NCBI GenBank assembly: GCA_022710245.1
Contig: JAKLHH010000492.1
Location: 1 to 6,151, forward strand
Length of the DNA stretch: 6,151 nucleotides
Direction of reading: 5' to 3'
Source: Myxococcota bacterium
GTDB lineage: Bacteria > Myxococcota > Polyangia > GCA-2747355 > JAKLHH01
Shown piece after piece: positions 6,071 through 6,151 of the stretch. The first letter of the stretch is position 1. Each line of letters begins with the position of its first letter. Position numbers and translations under genes: made by a program. The notes below the pieces were generated by a model. It worked only from the letters and a program-made list of their open reading frames with translations, searched no databases and was not told the DNA's origin.

Positions 6071-6151
6071 TGCCGCCTCCTCATGAACGCCGCCTCCTCA
6101 TGAACGCCGCCTCCTCATGAACGCCGCCTCCTCATGAACCCCGCCTCCCCA
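6071..6151. repeat. 17-bp tandem repeat upstream of lysC, running off the window
   Basis: Four full copies of CGCCGCCTCCTCATGAA (+ strand) lie head to tail at 6071-6087 (first base T instead of C), 6088-6104, 6105-6121 and 6122-6138. They are followed by a decayed partial fifth at 6139-6151 with two changes in 13 bases. On the lysC strand the unit reads TTCATGAGGAGGCGGCG: an ATG, then AGGAGG, then eight bases to the ATG of the next unit. The array begins 17 bases upstream of the lysC -35 box and continues past the right edge, so its full length and the upstream gene are unknown. Confidence 0.95.

Noticed and set aside
2657..6103. A 1148-codon open frame on the + strand, antisense to lysC and the lipoprotein gene
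   Set aside because: It runs through two well-supported genes and their promoters on the opposite strand. Its composition (Arg, Gly, Leu, Glu, Ala-rich with no recognisable domain) is what a GC-rich antisense frame gives. Stops are simply rare at this base composition.
6071..6151. CRISPR array
   Set aside because: The units are contiguous 17-bp repeats with no spacers, so this is a tandem repeat.

Overview
The window is GC-rich chromosomal DNA with strong G/C preference at third codon positions. The exported proteins (a lipobox lipoprotein and a Sec-type signal peptide) fit a diderm, Gram-negative-type cell. A secreted Cys/Asp-rich protein end together with a DesA3-like desaturase would suit a myxobacterial or other former-deltaproteobacterial lineage. 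No marker gene here settles the taxonomy, so that placement is inference. Nothing resembles a transposon, phage, CRISPR array or toxin-antitoxin pair; this looks like ordinary housekeeping and envelope DNA.

Layout. The left part is on the + strand: the 3' end of an unrecognised, cysteine-containing protein (to 281), then a complete three-histidine-box membrane fatty acid desaturase (448-1560) preceded by a good Shine-Dalgarno sequence. Everything to the right is on the - strand. A tRNA-Cys(GCA) gene with encoded CCA (1663-1737) converges on the desaturase, with an inverted repeat in the gap, and has its own textbook promoter. Next is a probable two-gene operon: a large TPR-type lipoprotein (2495-4675) followed by a small exported START/SRPBCC-like protein (1845-2483). 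Upstream of that pair is aspartate kinase lysC (4748-6019).

The two - strand transcription units (lysC and the lipoprotein operon) each have a sigma70-like promoter whose -10 element ends exactly six bases before the ATG, and neither ATG has a Shine-Dalgarno sequence. Both are therefore predicted leaderless mRNAs, in contrast to the SD-led desaturase.

Functionally, lysC makes aspartyl phosphate for lysine, threonine, methionine and diaminopimelate. Its catalytic motifs are intact, but the first ACT region is divergent and the N-terminus carries a low-complexity duplication. The lipoprotein and START-like protein probably work together in the envelope, possibly on lipids, and the desaturase modifies acyl chains; a link between them is speculative.

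The most unusual sequence is at the right edge: a 17-bp tandem repeat upstream of lysC. On the lysC strand each unit carries AGGAGG, an 8-base gap and the next unit's ATG, so it encodes a chain of six-residue ORFs joined by ATGA overlaps. It may be only a minisatellite, but the arrangement deserves a check. I found no convincing undescribed defence or mobile system.
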